A stretch of 64,000 bases of DNA from Flaccisagitta enflata. Its lineage: Eukaryota; Chaetognatha; Sagittoidea; Aphragmophora. Under the pieces are notes generated by a model. The model did not search any database. It had not been told where the DNA came from and was given only the letters and a program-made list of their open reading frames with translations. A program made the translations under genes and the position numbers. Of the stretch, positions 12,082 through 29,084 are shown one piece after another. The DNA is taken from the NCBI GenBank assembly GCA_965153355.1, contig OZ231126.1, positions 48,360,001-48,424,000 on the forward strand, in the 5' to 3' direction. How positions within the stretch are numbered: the stretch's first letter is position 1; every line of letters starts with the position of its first letter.

Positions 12082-12312
12082 ATTGTTGCGGATGGGTGGG
12101 TAGGGGCATTCCTCCATCCTAAACCCAATTCCCACCCCCCACACACAGACATACACAAAACTATCAATAACGCTCGTTTTTCCACTTTTCGACTCTATCA
12201 CCACAGACTGACGGACCGACAGATGGATGGCGTGCGGACAAATCTTATAGATAGATAGATCTTATAGATAGATAGATCCTCTTATAAATAGAGTTGCGTG
12301 TCCGCAACTAGA
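12082..12312 (+). mobile_element. Family 1 element, 5'-truncated (GTTGCGGA subtype) with GATA tract
   Basis: Begins in the box GTTGCGGATGGGTGGGTAGG, fused to the family 2 end. It contains (GATA)n at about 12245-12283 and ends with GAGTTGCGTGTCCGCAACT. Confidence 0.82.
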
Positions 12313-12719
12313 AAAAAGTGTTACCAACTAATGGACCGACTGACAGTAAATCTTATTTGTGAGTTTCTAATCCTTATTTTCAAATACGCGGTCTATACAG
12401 TGGCAAAAAGATGGTGGAACTGCAGGACCTCGCTTTGTTTTTGGACTTGGTCGCTGTTCGTAGCTGTGGTCGTGGAATTTGGATGATCAAGCAAGCGTAC
12501 AGGCTGATATTCAGGCACAGGTTGGGCTCAGAAATTACACAGACGCACAGAGAGAGACCGAGATGGTGTACGCTTTTTATTTTTTGCAAGAACATCATTT
12601 TTTGGCCGAAGCCTTCAAAAGAGATAGAGATAGATACTAATGAAATAACTATGATGTTCTTAATTTTGAGGCAATTTCAAGCCTTGATGTTCTTATAAAT
12701 TAGGTTCTTATTAAAAAAA

Positions 12720-12769
12720 AGCTTCAAAATTACAGTCCCCGACTGGGGACTGTAATTTTTGAAGCTTTC
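12720..12769. repeat. Near-perfect hairpin, 23-bp arms
   Basis: AAAGCTTCAAAATTACAGTC-CCC, loop GACT, then GGGGACTGTAATTTTTGAAG-CTTT. This is the only isolated perfect short hairpin in its neighbourhood. It could be a small MITE or a structured RNA. Confidence 0.85.
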
Positions 12770-13130
12770 TCGTTGCGTAAACGCAACTCGATGAGATACA
12801 CGACAAGACAGCAATTTCAAGAAAAAAAGAAAAAAAATATTCAATATTCAATGCTGTTTTAATGATGACAAAAATTGATAATGATAACAATAGTGGATGA
12901 TGATGATGACAACAGTGAATGATAATGACAACAAAAATCTAAGAAAAAAATATTCAAAAAAATTTTAAAAAAATTTTTCCAAAAAATAAAAATTTCAAAA
13001 CAAATTTTTAAAAAATTTCAAAACAAATTTTTAAAAAATTTTCAAAAAATTTTCAAAAAATTTTCAAAATTTTTTTTTTTTTTAAATTTTTAAATTTTTT
13101 TTTGAAAAAAAATTTAGTAGTCGAGGATGA
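12770..13130. other. Low-complexity A/T-rich DNA
   Basis: TGATGACAA-type and AAAAATTTT repeats. No gene. Confidence 0.6.
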
Positions 13131-13785
13131 TGACTGTAGTTGAAGTTGATGACAGTAGTTGAAGATTATGACAGTAGTTGAAGATGATGACAGTAGTTGA
13201 AGATGATGACAGTAGTTGAAGATGATGACAGTAGTTGAAGATGATGACAGTAGATAAAGATGATGATAGTAGTTAAAGATGATGACAGTGGTTGAAGATG
13301 ATGACAGTAGTTGAAGATGATGACAGTAGTTGAAGATGATGACAGTAGATAAAGATGATGATAGTAGTTAAAGATGATGACAGTGGTTGAAGATGATGAC
13401 AGTAGTTGAAGATGATGACAGTAGTTGAAGATGATGACAGTAGTTGAAGATGATGACAGTAGTTGAAGATGATGACAGTAGATAAAGATGATGATAGTAG
13501 TTGAAGATGATGACAGTAGTTGAAGATGATGACAGTAGTTGAAGATGATGACAGTAGTTGAAGATGATGACAGTAGTTGAAGATGATGACAGTAGTTGAA
13601 GATGATGACAGTAGTTGAAGATGATGACAGTAGTTGAAGATGATGACAGTAGTTGAAGATGATGACAGTAGTTGAAGATGATGACAGTAGTTGAAGATGA
13701 TGACAGTAGTTGAAGATGATGACAGAAGTTGATGATGATGACAGTAGTTGATGATGATGACAGTAGTTGAAGATGAATCTTGAAA
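13120..13785. repeat. 19-nt minisatellite (GACAGTAGTTGAAGATGAT)
   Basis: About 34 units of 19 nt. Because 3 x 19 = 57 nt, it stays open in frames as a 19-residue protein repeat, which is an artefact. Variants (GATAAAGATGATGATAGTAG) recur at intervals, indicating a higher-order repeat of several units. Confidence 0.92.
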
Positions 13786-13869
13786 TCCATGATGGCAAAC
13801 CTAAAGAAAAATCAGAATGTAATAAATGAGCAAGTAAAAGAATTCCTCAACTCCAATCCTCTATAAAAA

Positions 13870-14420
13870 TCGCCTAAGTCCTAGTAACATATTACTACAT
13901 TAATAAGCTAATATCTTATAAACCAGACTTCAGATTTAATTTGAATTTTGCAGGGGCAGTTCAATTAATATCTTTTACTTGTATACCAAATTAAAAAAGA
14001 ATTCACATAACTTTGCTACCCTTTGCCTATGTAAACTGTCTAAGTCATAGTAACATATTACTACATAAATAAGCTAATATCTCATAAACCAGACTTCAGA
14101 TTTAATTCGAATTTTGCAGGGGTTATTTATTTACTAGCCTCTACATGTATACCAAATTAAAAAAAAATTCATTAACTTTTACTACCCTCTACCTATGTAA
14201 ACCACATAAGTCCCAGCTAAATATTACTACAAAAATAATAGGCAAAGGGTAGTAAAAGTTAATGAATTTTTTTGAAAATTGGTACACAAGCTCCTATTGA
14301 CCTATAAACAACACCAGCAAAGTTTCATAAAATTCTGAAGTCTGGTTCCAAACATATGAGAAGGTTTTAAACAGACGACAGACGACAGACGACAGACGAC
14401 AGACGACAGACTACACATCA
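13870..14420. mobile_element. Foldback element with tandemly duplicated arm and (ACAGACG)n end
   Basis: A block of about 170 bp (AGTAACATATTACTAC...ACCAAATTAAAAAA) occurs twice in direct order (about 13870, about 14035). A partial inverted copy follows (TAGTAAAAGTTAATGAATTT...GTCTGGTT, about 14240-14350), then ACAGACG units to about 14410. Confidence 0.7.
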
Positions 14421-14687
14421 ATGCTACTTCATAGTCACCGACGAAAACTGTTCGTCGGGGACAAAAAAGTGTAGTGTCGAAAATGGTGATGTGACATTCC
14501 ACTTCTGGAAGGATATATATCTTTAACAATCTTTACTTTTGCTAAAAAAACGGAAGATCAATGAAATTTGAAAAGAAAAACACTAAAAGTCTTAGATTTC
14601 TTTTATCTACTCTCCCTGATGTTGATGATCTTATCAAAAATACTCTTGCTATTGATACAGCCGAGTGCATCGTGTTACGCCACTATA

Positions 14688-14761
<74 letters not shown>

Positions 14762-15462
14762 AGACACTGACAGACTGAGAGACAAACAGACAAAGAGATC
14801 TTGCATTGCAGAAAAGAAAGCGTACTAGCTCAAAGACCTAATATTTCCATCTTTTCCAACTTCAGACGAGGAATTAAAGATCGTTTAGGATTACCGCGTC
14901 TGACGCTTTTCCTCAGGAAGAGCGCGTTTAAACATATTCGAGCGTGTTCGCACCAAATTGATTGATTGACGATACAGAGGATATGGAATTTGAATACTGA
15001 ACTGAGCTGTAACTATATCACTCAGCGACAAAATCGTCCTGACATTTTCTTTTAAACTGCGTGTTTATTCTCCTTTTTTGATTTATTGTCAATGCGGTTA
15101 ACCTATTCCTTGTGACGAGAATTGTATGCAGTGCTCTTACATCCCGCACTGGACGCTGAATTTGACCTCTATAGTCGGATCGATACTATTTTAGTATATT
15201 GTGAAATGAAATCATGTTTTTTTAACAGTTTGAACAATAAAAATTGATTTCTGCAGCTGTTATTGAGTAAAACGGACGAACCCTGACAAATTTCGTCATA
15301 TCTAACATTTTCAGTCAGAACACGGTATGAGCAAAAACGCGCTAAGCTAGTTTTTCGTTTGTTTACTTTTAGCCAGGAAAAAAGCGCGGACGGTTTCTGA
15401 GATGACAAGTCGAAAGATTTTTTCCGCCTAGATAGTAACCGTCCTTAGAATTACCTAACCGC
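14421..15462. other. Intergenic with (GA)n at 14690-14758
   Basis: Pure GA microsatellite of about 68 bp in otherwise unremarkable DNA. No gene seen. Confidence 0.55.
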
Positions 15463-15632
<170 letters not shown>

Positions 15633-15889
15633 CAAATGTTTCGTCTTTTCTTGCCTTTGAGTGACGGTCTAGAGCGAGAAGTTGAACTGTTGACCCAAAA
15701 GGCCAAAGATAAACAAAAACCTTCCGATTTTTTCGTGTTTAGGATTCCCGTCTTTTTCTTTGTCCAACGTCTACGGTTTTGTTTCAGTTTTCAAAACATT
15801 TTTTTTTTCAAAACTATGTTTATCGTCGTTAATATTCATGCGCGCGTCCTCGCGAGTGAGTCCGTCTGTCGGAAAACCCTTATCAGAGA

Positions 15890-16049
15890 AAAAAGGCCAG
15901 ATACACGGCCACCGGTTGCGGACGGGTGGGCAGGGGCGGAAATGCGCGTTTGCCCACTTTTCGACTCGATCACCTCTACGGACCAACCGACCAACCGACC
16001 GACCGACGGACGGACAAAGCCTCTTATAGAGCTGCGTGTCCGCAACTAA
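15890..16049 (+). mobile_element. Family 1 element (GTTGCGGAC subtype)
   Basis: AGGCCAGATACACGGCC, GGTTGCGGACGGGTGGGC, (CCGA)n tract, 3' GCGTGTCCGCAACTAAA. Directly abuts the next copy head to tail. Confidence 0.88.
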
Positions 16050-16255
16050 ACAAGGCCGGATACACGGCTACCCCAGTCGCGTGCGGGTGGGCAGGGGCCG
16101 TAATTGAGGTCACCAGATCATTTTGGCAGGAGCAGTGAAGCCAAAAATCCCAAAAACCCAAAAAAAGTAAAGTGTGACGGACGGACGGACGGACGGACGG
16201 ACGGACCGACGGACCGACAAAGCGGGGTGTAGAGTCGCGTAGCACGCGACTAAAA
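16050..16255 (+). mobile_element. Family 1 element (GTCGCGTGC subtype)
   Basis: ACAAGGCCGGATACACGGC, AGTCGCGTGCGGGTGGGC, GACGG tract, 3' hairpin AGTCGCGTAGCACGCGACT. The GCACGCGACT arm is the exact complement of the 5' box. Confidence 0.88.
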
Positions 16256-17300
16256 ATCACAATTCAGTCGATGATCCATGATCCTCACGTTCACACCCCC
16301 AGTCCACCCCCCATGCACATCGTCATCACGCGTTCTAATTAGTCTATATGTAACCACCACAAGTGAATTAGTGTAGAATTTTTTCCACTGCAATATGACC
16401 CTCGGTCTGTCGGTAACACTTTATTTTTTCTTCGTTTACAGGCGTATTTTGCCTCACTGCCCCCAAAAAAGCCCTTATTGAGAATTTTTTTTTTTTTGAA
16501 AAAAAAAGTGGGTTGCAATCAATAGGAAATTGTTTGATTTGCCCAGATCCAAAATCTTGTATTTTCACTTTTTTCAAAAAACTTAGAAAATTTTTATGTC
16601 GCGCGTCAGGGACTTAGAAAAAAAATCACAAAATATTTTTTTGAAAAATGGTTTTCAAGAGTGGGGTGCAATTGATAGGAAATTGTTTTATTCACCTAGA
16701 TCCAAAACCTGTAAAATTATTTTTTTCAAAAAATTCAAAAATTTGATTGGGGGCGAGTTCAAAGGAAAAACGGAAAAAAAGAACGTCGGTTTTCTCTTTT
16801 ACTTTTTAAGCATGCAGAAGGCCGTAACTTCTAAAGGCTGTTTCTATAATCTCCTTTTTGAGAGATGGCCAAATAGGTCAATTTCAAAATAAAGAAAATT
16901 TGACAAAAACATTCATAATCAGATAGCTTAATTTAATATGAACATGGTTCAGAAACTGAATTTTTTTACTGATCCTTGATTTTCATGTAAATTAGGCTAA
17001 AATGCAACAAATAATGATCAAAAATAAGCAAAAATTGAGTTGTTAAAGTCAGCAAACCCAAAAAAATGGGAATATTTTACCAAATCACAGTTCAAGAATT
17101 CAATCAGACCTGATTCTGCTGAAAAAAATTGAGATTTCAATTTTTTTTTTGAAAATTCTCTATAAGCAGCTTTTTTGGCTGGTTGGGCCAGTTGGCAAAA
17201 ATTTACTGAATCTTTCGGCAACGGTTGATTTAAGTAGGCATTCTCTGAAAGAACCACTGTGCAAAATTTCAGCCAAATCGGACAAATATTTTAGAAGTTA
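16256..17300. other. Intergenic with diverged tandem duplication
   Basis: A unit of about 155 bp (TGCAAT.[AG]ATAGGAAATTGTTT ... CCTAGATCCAAAA.CTTGTA) occurs near 16512 and 16667. No gene. Confidence 0.5.
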
Positions 17301-18512
17301 TGCCATTTTTTAAATTTTTTGGGTGGTAGGCTGGTTGGGCCGGTTGGGTTGGTTAGATGTGTCCTAGATGCACCAAATGCTCTGTTCGTAATAGTTCCAG
17401 TACAGTATTGATCCATGCAAAAAATCTTTCGTCTCTCTCAAAGGGTTTCCAAGATATGGGCATTTCATGATTTTTTTGGTTTACCATTTTGCTGCAAGTG
17501 CATACATGCGCCGATAACAAAGAATTAACTACGAAGATTCATCTTGAAGCGGGATTATTCTGCAACAATTTACTGACCAATCACATTGAAAATTTCATTA
17601 TGGCTGAATGCCTGGGAGTTAAGACCTGAAATTTTCAGTGTAAATACAAAATTTCATGCTCTTTCTCATCATGTTATCCAAATTTCCATCATCAGTTTCA
17701 CAATGGCGTGACAGTGACAGACTTAAAGCGTGACATGAGCGTGACAGAAGAGCTGGGGGGGTGTGCAGAATAATCACGCTTGAAGAAAAGTGTCATTTTG
17801 GGGGATTGGGGTGTCACAGTGGCATGAAATTTGGAGCGTATGTCCTTCAAGTAGTCCTCTATTAGGTAGAAACCTGAAAAGTGATTAATTTTGAGAATTT
17901 ATAGAGTTTTAGAAAAAGATAATAGGCATACTGAGATTTTGCCATGAAATAGCAAAAAAATTGGTAGGATCAAAATTTGATGATAATACAATTTTTGAAC
18001 AACTTAGCATTTGCGCAGTAGGATGAAATTTTTTGTACATCACATCGGATTGATGATAACTGATTAAAAACTGAGAAATGATCAGATAATCTATTTTTTG
18101 ATAGGTTTTGCTTATTATTTGCTTGTCCGGACAAAATCCGGACATGCCAATGTGGCCAATTTGACCTAATTTTTAGGCCCCCTAGGGTTAGGGGTAGTCA
18201 CAAAAAATGGTGTGGCAAGGTAATCCGGATAGTTAGGGAGGTCATCCAACTATAGAAACTTGTCACAATGCAATAGACATTGCGGTAACACTGTTAATGT
18301 CGTGGTGAGTCGGGTTCTCGCGTCGAAAAGAGATTGTGACATTAGCCTAAACTATTGATGCGATTGTCCTGAAATTTGAAATACTAGCTGACGTTATGCT
18401 TCTCGACGTACGAGCTAAAAATCTCGATTGTGAACCGTCGTAAAGTTGGGCGCACTTCTTCGCCTACCGTTGGTCATTTTTGTTAGGAGTTTCTGTGGAC
18501 GTTGATGCTGAT
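17301..18512. other. Intergenic, inverted-repeat fragment
   Basis: GATTATTCTGCA recurs inverted (about 17547 and about 17769), a weak foldback. No coding frame supported. Confidence 0.4.
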
Positions 18513-18513
18513 A

Positions 18514-18670
18514 AAACAAGGCCGGATACTCGGCCACCAGTTGCGGACGGTTGGGCAGGGGCGGAAATGCGCGTTTTTTCCACTTTTCAACTCTAGCGTA
18601 ACGGACCAACGGACGGACGGACGGACGGACGGACAAAGCCTCTTATAGAGTTGCGTGTCCGCAACTAAAA
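18514..18670 (+). mobile_element. Family 1 element (GTTGCGGAC subtype)
   Basis: ACAAGGCCGGATACTCGGCC, AGTTGCGGACGGTTGGGC, (GACG)n, 3' GAGTTGCGTGTCCGCAACT. Confidence 0.88.
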
Positions 18671-18899
18671 AAGAGAAAAAAATCAGGGAAACTGGTTGAG
18701 GCGGAACTCTATTTGTAAAATACGTTATGAATGTGGCTAAGATGCTAATAAAAGACATTTCCTCTCCATTTCAGCTTCGGAATGTTAAAAAGTATAAACA
18801 AAAAAGTCGAGCACGTCGACGGTTACAACAGCACTACTACTACAACGGTGTAACCTGCATCAAGCATGTAGAAGAAGCAATTATGACCCATCAACAGTT

Positions 18900-19191
<292 letters not shown>

Positions 19192-19379
19192 GGTGTCTTG
19201 ATCAAAGCTTTGTCCGACGATTGCGGCAATTATCGACGCTGCAACACGGCCTCCTGCTGTTGCTGGTGCAGCGTGCGTCGTAGCAACAGCTCGTGACGCG
19301 ATTTCATCGCTCTTTCTCTTTCCCTTTTTTCTATTCTTCTTCTTCTTTTTCCCTCCTACCCGATCTCTCCGTTTCGTTC

Positions 19380-19440
19380 GTCGGGAGTATAAAATTCCGT
19401 CTCAGAGTATTTTCCGCTCCAGTCGCGAAGGAAAAACTGA
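19380..19440 (+). promoter_or_regulatory. Possible TATA promoter
   Basis: GGGAGTATAAAATTCCGTCTC near 19383 has a TATAAAA core. It lies about 750 bp before the candidate first exon of the dehydrogenase gene. Weak, from motif only. Confidence 0.3.
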
Positions 19441-20141
19441 GGAGAGGAAATTAAATATAGAAACTGAGAAAAAAATCTTTGTTTGGAACCAAATTCATCG
19501 TGATATCAAAAGACTTCGTCCTATTTGAAAAGAAGATACGGTGCAGAAACTTGATTAAACTCTGTTTTGTAAAAAAATGCTAAGTTCCGGTGTTGAAACA
19601 TAATTAAATTCTCTGTTTTATACAAACGTCGAGAAATTAAAACAGGAAGAGAGAGGAGCACTTTTTTCCTTCAATGTCTTCCCTTGAAGGACTTTCTCTC
19701 TCTCGATCTCAAGCTGTCTCTTACAACGATTCAAAACAATTACACAAATTTTGAAAATCTTCGAAAGAAAAATTGCCATGCTTGTAAAGAGCGATTTTTC
19801 AAAAGTAACATCGCTGAATATGTAGAAAGTAAGAATAAAATTGAACACACAGACTAAAGACGGAAAAGACAAAACAAATACTAAAAATATTCAACCCGAG
19901 AAAAACAAACCAATTCCCTACAAAACCAAACGAGATTACAAACATTTCAGCCGTGATTGAAAAACCTTAAAAGTTTAAAATAAACACTCATAATTTGCCC
20001 TGAGGAAAAAAAAAGACGTAAGAACATTGAAAAGGGAAGAAAACTTAAGTGTTGAATAAGAAAATAAGAGGAACAAAGAAGATTGCCGTGGATCGAGACT
20101 AACAAAGGGGACTTAAACAGCGAAAAGGAGCAGGATTAAGA

Positions 20142-25500
<5,359 letters not shown>

Positions 25501-25501
<1 letters not shown>

Positions 25502-25506
25502 ATAAA
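25501..25506 (+). terminator. Polyadenylation signal overlapping the stop codon
   Basis: AATAAA begins at the last base of the TGA stop of the dehydrogenase gene, implying a 3' UTR of only some tens of bases. Confidence 0.65.
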
Positions 25507-25719
25507 GTGGCTTATGTTATGAAATGAGAGCGTGTGCACATGTGTGATTGTTCGCACACGTGTAAAGAAAGAATTAAAGGACGGCGTATGGTACTGGAGA
25601 GGCAAAATGATATTTGCTTCCGAAACATGCCGAGCGCCTTTACAGTGTTTTCAATGATTTGTCCGACTGATTTCTCTGTCTACCTCTCTCCGTCGACCTG
25701 TCTCTGACATTCTCTCTCT

Positions 25720-25788
<69 letters not shown>

Positions 25789-26492
25789 ATCGGCATTTTT
25801 CTCGCTTTTCACTTTAACACCATTTAGATTGTAGCGTCACTAAAACGGCAACTGGGGTTGCCGCCTTAGCTTGTGTATTTATTACATGACAATGTTGTCA
25901 TCATACATCATCCATTTCCATCCAGTGAAGGAAAAAATCAGTACACACTTAAGTCATCAGCTAGTCTTTTTCGTGATTTTCTTTCGTTAATCATCCAATC
26001 AATCATTCGTCTTTCTCTCGATTCTAGTTTCGATGATCGTTATTTGATCTAAATCGCTGTTGATTTCTCATGTTGTTAATCATGTTATGTTTTAATGAAA
26101 AAGACCAAAACAAAAAAACACTTGCGTGTTACTGCAAAAAAAAAAAACTATTCTGATATGGAAATAGTTAAATCAGATCTCTTTCTGATGAGATAATTAT
26201 TCAAACAGTTTGTGCATATATGTCATATTGTTAGGGGCCGAGGGGCTATGGTAAACCCAACTGCCAGTTTTACCCACCAAGCATGCATACTCGGCAGATT
26301 AGGGGGCGTCTCGGCAGCTTCTAGAAGAGAATTAAAAAGAATTTATAAACACGGTCGAATTGACCATATACTAAGTTCGAAAGAATAATGACTAGATTGT
26401 GACAAAAAAGTCCTATGCATATTGTAGTTATTTTGTTTCTTCTTCTTTCTGGTAGCAACAAGCAATTGAAGTAAAGGTTCAAGCGCTCAGAT
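25507..26492. other. Intergenic with (CT)n at 25718-25787
   Basis: CT microsatellite; otherwise nothing recognised. Confidence 0.5.
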
Positions 26493-26832
26493 GATAGATG
26501 CAGGCCTGTATATTCTTGAGTTTCCCCCCCCCCCGTGGGGGGGGGAAAAAAATCAAAAGGTCTGGAGATGGGGAAGGAAATCTAAGGGGGAAAAAAGAGA
26601 AAAAAAGGAAATTTGGGGAAAATATAACTTTTTACAGTACCAAATCATAAAACTCAATTAGTAGAACACAATTTAACACTATTTAAACCTTAACTACATA
26701 CTTTTATTGCTATATGGGGAAGAAAATCATGGATATAAAAATGCGACGCGACGCGTCGCGGGGAAGAAAATCAAAGGCAGGGGGGGGAAAAAAATCAAAA
26801 GCGACTCAAGAATATACACCCCTGGATAGATG
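26493..26832. mobile_element. hAT-like MITE with 8-bp target duplication
   Basis: Ends CAGGCCTGTATATTCTTGAG (26501) and the complement of CAGGGGTGTATATTCTTGAG (26824). The flanks are identical 8-mers GATAGATG (26493-26500, 26825-26832). The interior is G-rich (GGGGGAAAAA). 8-bp duplications and CAGGG-type ends are hAT traits. A related 5' end lies at 54442. Confidence 0.88.
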
Positions 26833-28467
26833 TCTACGCATTAAAAGTTATGTGATGTGATTTGATATTCAACTATTATTTCATTGACATCAGGATGGTT
26901 GAATGCAGAGCCTATAACCAAAAACTTTCATTTTCAAAAAATCTTACTCATAATCATTCAATCCGCACTAGTCTGTATTTGCACCGTGTACTTTAAACTA
27001 GGAGTACTGCCACTTTTATGACGGTTTCTGGTGGTCCAACCCATGTGTAATCCATGGCAAATGAGTGCAAAAAATTTCCCAGAGCGCTTTTTGAAATATT
27101 CACATTTTTTACTTTCATGAAGTACAGGTCATTGAATTTTCCCATTTTTTGGACAATCAACCTTGTTTTGCTTATAACTTTTAAACGAATCAAGCTAGAA
27201 ATCCCAGATTGGTCCCATTTTAAAGATCTCTTCAAGATCTTTCCAACCGTCACCGATTTTTTGTAAAACCGTTCAAAAACAACTGAGATATAACTTGCCA
27301 AACAAGCAATTTCATGGGGATCATGGACAATTTTCCAGGTTGTGGAATTTTTCTTATTTTTGGAACAATTTACTTGTTTTGCTTGTAACTTTTGAACGAA
27401 TTAAGCTAGAATTGCCAGATTGGTCCCATTTTAAAGAATTTTTGAAGCTCTTTCAAACTGTCACAATTTTTTTGTGAATCAGCTAAGAAATGGCTGAGAT
27501 TTGACTTGTCAAACATGAGCAATATCATGGTGATTTGGAGCGATTTTCCCACCATCTTTTTCAGTTTTTTTTTTACTTTAGATACCTCCTTCGCTCCTTA
27601 CATCTGTTTAAAAGTCATTATACGATGTCAGTTCATCATTGTAGTCTGTCAGTCAGTCTGTTGGCCTTTGGAAAGGGCTGATTTGAAAATAGAAAGGGTT
27701 AGTTAGAGGCTTGACAGTGCTGATTTGAAGCTTGAGAGGGCAGAACTATCGATTGAGGTATAAAAGGGCTGAATTGAGGTATGATAAGGCTGAATCGAGG
27801 TTTGAGAAGGCTGAATTTAGGACTAAGAAGGCTGACCAGAGGAGGGGGGATGAACAAATGAAAGGAACCAGGGCAATGTGGTCAATGATACTTTATAGGT
27901 AGCGGTCCCTAAGGGGACAAACTCCTGTAAAACACAGTGGACTTTCGTTGGTCCATCCGTCCTTCCATCTATTTGTCTGTATTCTTGTCACCCCCATCAA
28001 GAATCTAGCCCCCTGGGCCTGGAATAAGCCCTCCAAGGCCTGAATTCTGCCCTCTCAAGCCTGAAATCTGCCCTCTCAGACCCATAATTTGCCCTCTCAT
28101 GCTTTTGATTTGCCCTCTCAGGCATAGTATCTTCCCTCACAGGCTTCAGATCTGCCAACTCAGGCCTAAAATCTGTCCTCACAGGTTACAAATCTGCCCT
28201 CTTAGGCCTGAAATCTGCCCTCTCAGGCCTCAAATCAGACTTCTCAGGCCTCACATCAACCTCTAGAACTCAGATCTGCTATCTCAGGCCTCTAATCTGT
28301 TCTGGGCCTAAGATCAGCCCTCTCAGGCTTTCCATTTGCCCTGGCAGATTAACAATCACTTATCAATCATCTCGGGTCTCAAAGCAGCCATCTCAAGCCT
28401 CAGAATGAAGATGATGACAAATGGACTGACAGATGGATGCATGAAAGTTCCCCAGTGTTCTCTGGAC

Positions 28468-29084
28468 TTAAGACGGCAAATTTTTGAAGGAAAATGAAGT
28501 GTTTCACCATACTTTTTGCATCATTATCAGGACAGTAATGAAGCTGGGATGCTTTCAGTTGACAAATTGTCTTTAAAGATACTTGGTGCATACAACTTTA
28601 TCATATTTTGACCTAAAATGTAATTTGAACTTTGCAGTTCACATGAAAACAAGGAGGAAAATGATGATTTTTAGTGAATTTCTGCTTACACTTTTTTCTA
28701 TTTTCTTAGGTCGAAATTCTAAGAAAGCCACAAACAGGGAAATTTTACATTTTGAAAAACATAGTTCTCTCTGTAATCGATTTGGGAAGAGAACTATGTT
28801 CTTGGTTTTCGCATTTTTTCATTCTCTATGCAAATTTAGAATTTCGACCAGCCCTCTATCATTGACTAAAAATGAAAAAGGTAAAAATTTTCAATGATTT
28901 TTTTAAGTATCATTGGCTAAACTTTCTCCTCTTGCTAATTAAATGCAAATTTTTCTTTTGAATATCATATCTGACCCATCTCAATCACTTTTATTCACTT
29001 ATTTTTGCATTTTCATTTATTCATTTTTTCTATTTTGACCTTCTTTGAAACACAAATGTTGGCTTCGGAGGGACGCTGTCTTAA
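28468..29084. mobile_element. TTAA-flanked insertion in the left arm (piggyBac-type MITE)
   Basis: 609 bp between TTAA (28468-28471) and TTAA (29081-29084). The inverted right arm has the uninterrupted site (GGGGATTAAGTCCAG, about 30085-30099), so the TTAA was duplicated. The ends GACGGC and GACAGC are short and imperfect. An internal hairpin (AACATAGTTCTCT ... AGAGAACTATGTT, about 28757-28802) and GTCGAAATTCTAAG repeats are present. Confidence 0.85.

Noticed and set aside
11514-12204. 223-codon frame of RPQIWPL repeats and the opposite RPERPDL frame
   Set aside because: A 21-nt minisatellite is a multiple of 3 and stays open in several frames on both strands; it sits between foldback ends.
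13166-13798. 210-codon Ser/His-rich minus frame
   Set aside because: Product of the 19-nt array; the repeat length of 19 residues is forced by 3 x 19 nt.
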